52,907 nucleotides of DNA from Desmonostoc geniculatum HA4340-LM1 (lineage in GTDB: Bacteria > Cyanobacteriota > Cyanobacteriia > Cyanobacteriales > Nostocaceae), in the NCBI GenBank assembly GCA_019359545.1, contig JAHHHB010000041.1, positions 1 through 52,907 on the forward strand. Reading direction: 5' to 3'. The first letter of the stretch is position 1. The number at the start of each line of letters is the position of its first letter. Shown piece after piece: positions 52,781 through 52,907 of the stretch. A program made the translations under genes and the position numbers. The notes under the pieces are model-generated. The model worked only from the letters and a program-made list of their open reading frames with translations, did not search any database and was not told where the DNA came from.

Positions 52781-52907
52781 ATGACCATCGCAGTTGGACG
52801 CGCCCCAAGTACAAGAGGGTGGTTTGACGTAGTAGACGACTGGCTCAAGCGCGATCGCTTTGTATTCGTGGGTTGGTCAGGGTTACTACTATTCCCTTGC
52901 GCTTACC
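52781..52907 (+). CDS. psbD: Photosystem II D2 protein (5' part only)
   Basis: The first 42 codons and one more base are inside the window: [20 protein letters not shown], then [20 protein letters not shown]. This is the conserved N-terminus of D2, a reaction-centre subunit of photosystem II in the thylakoid membrane. GGAG lies 11 bases before the ATG. psbC normally follows psbD with an overlap in cyanobacteria but is outside the window. Confidence 0.97.
   Translation, partial: MTIAVGRAPSTRGWFDVVDDWLKRDRFVFVGWSGLLLFPCAY

Overview
The window comes from a filamentous, heterocyst-type cyanobacterium (Nostocales, Nostoc/Anabaena-like). The HIP1 octamer GCGATCGC occurs dozens of times inside and between genes. 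Short heptamer repeats (CCCCACT, CAATGAC, AAAATCC types) and TAGAGAC/GTCTCTA palindromes typical of this group are scattered throughout. The window ends in the first 127 bases of psbD (photosystem II D2). No insertion-sequence transposase, integrase or CRISPR array is seen.

Layout. 1-3.5 kb: two minus-strand genes, a TIGR03032-like protein fused to a GNAT domain, then a calcium-binding FG-GAP/VCBS repeat protein that runs off the left edge. 4.2-15.1 kb: a divergent block. A Ser/Thr kinase and two Ig-like membrane proteins (one with a WD40 propeller) are on the minus strand. A DUF4255 (Pvc16-type) protein and an AAA ATPase (Pvc15-type), which are accessory parts of phage-tail-like contractile injection systems, are on the plus strand. 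No sheath, tube or baseplate gene is present. 15.3-25 kb: a CYTH phosphatase, a PhnF-type GntR regulator and a divergent C-P lyase operon: phnG, phnH, GNAT, phnI, half of a FosA-like gene, phnM, phnJ, phnK, phnL and a second, broken phnM. Simple repeats have entered three of the reading frames without breaking them. 25-32.7 kb: housekeeping and unknown genes (DUF6875-like protein, DUF1400 hydrolase, M28 peptidase, and a UreH-like membrane protein with a periplasmic-type partner).

32.9-43 kb is the most interesting segment. Five tandem paralogous genes for 77-83-residue, double-glycine-leader, cysteine-free, mostly acidic peptides are separated by four copies of an approximately 97-bp palindromic element. 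On the same strand follow a peptidase-containing ABC exporter (C39-PCAT), an HlyD adaptor, a degenerate histidine-kinase-like protein, a LuxR-type response regulator and a CHASE2 histidine kinase. This gene order suggests a peptide secretion system with its own sensing circuit. Whether the peptides are toxins or signals cannot be told from sequence alone.

43.6-52.9 kb: YihY-like membrane protein, DUF4112 protein, alpha/beta hydrolase, a candidate small RNA, a membrane protein of unknown function, D-Ala-D-Ala ligase, a lysophospholipid-type acyltransferase, tRNA-Asn(GUU), a NYN-domain nuclease, an ECF-type ATPase with a UPF0367-like protein (this pair is bracketed by inverted copies of an ~90-bp repeat), and psbD. 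Coding regions were judged by reading translations. Homology assignments are from recognised motifs and family knowledge, not from database searches.
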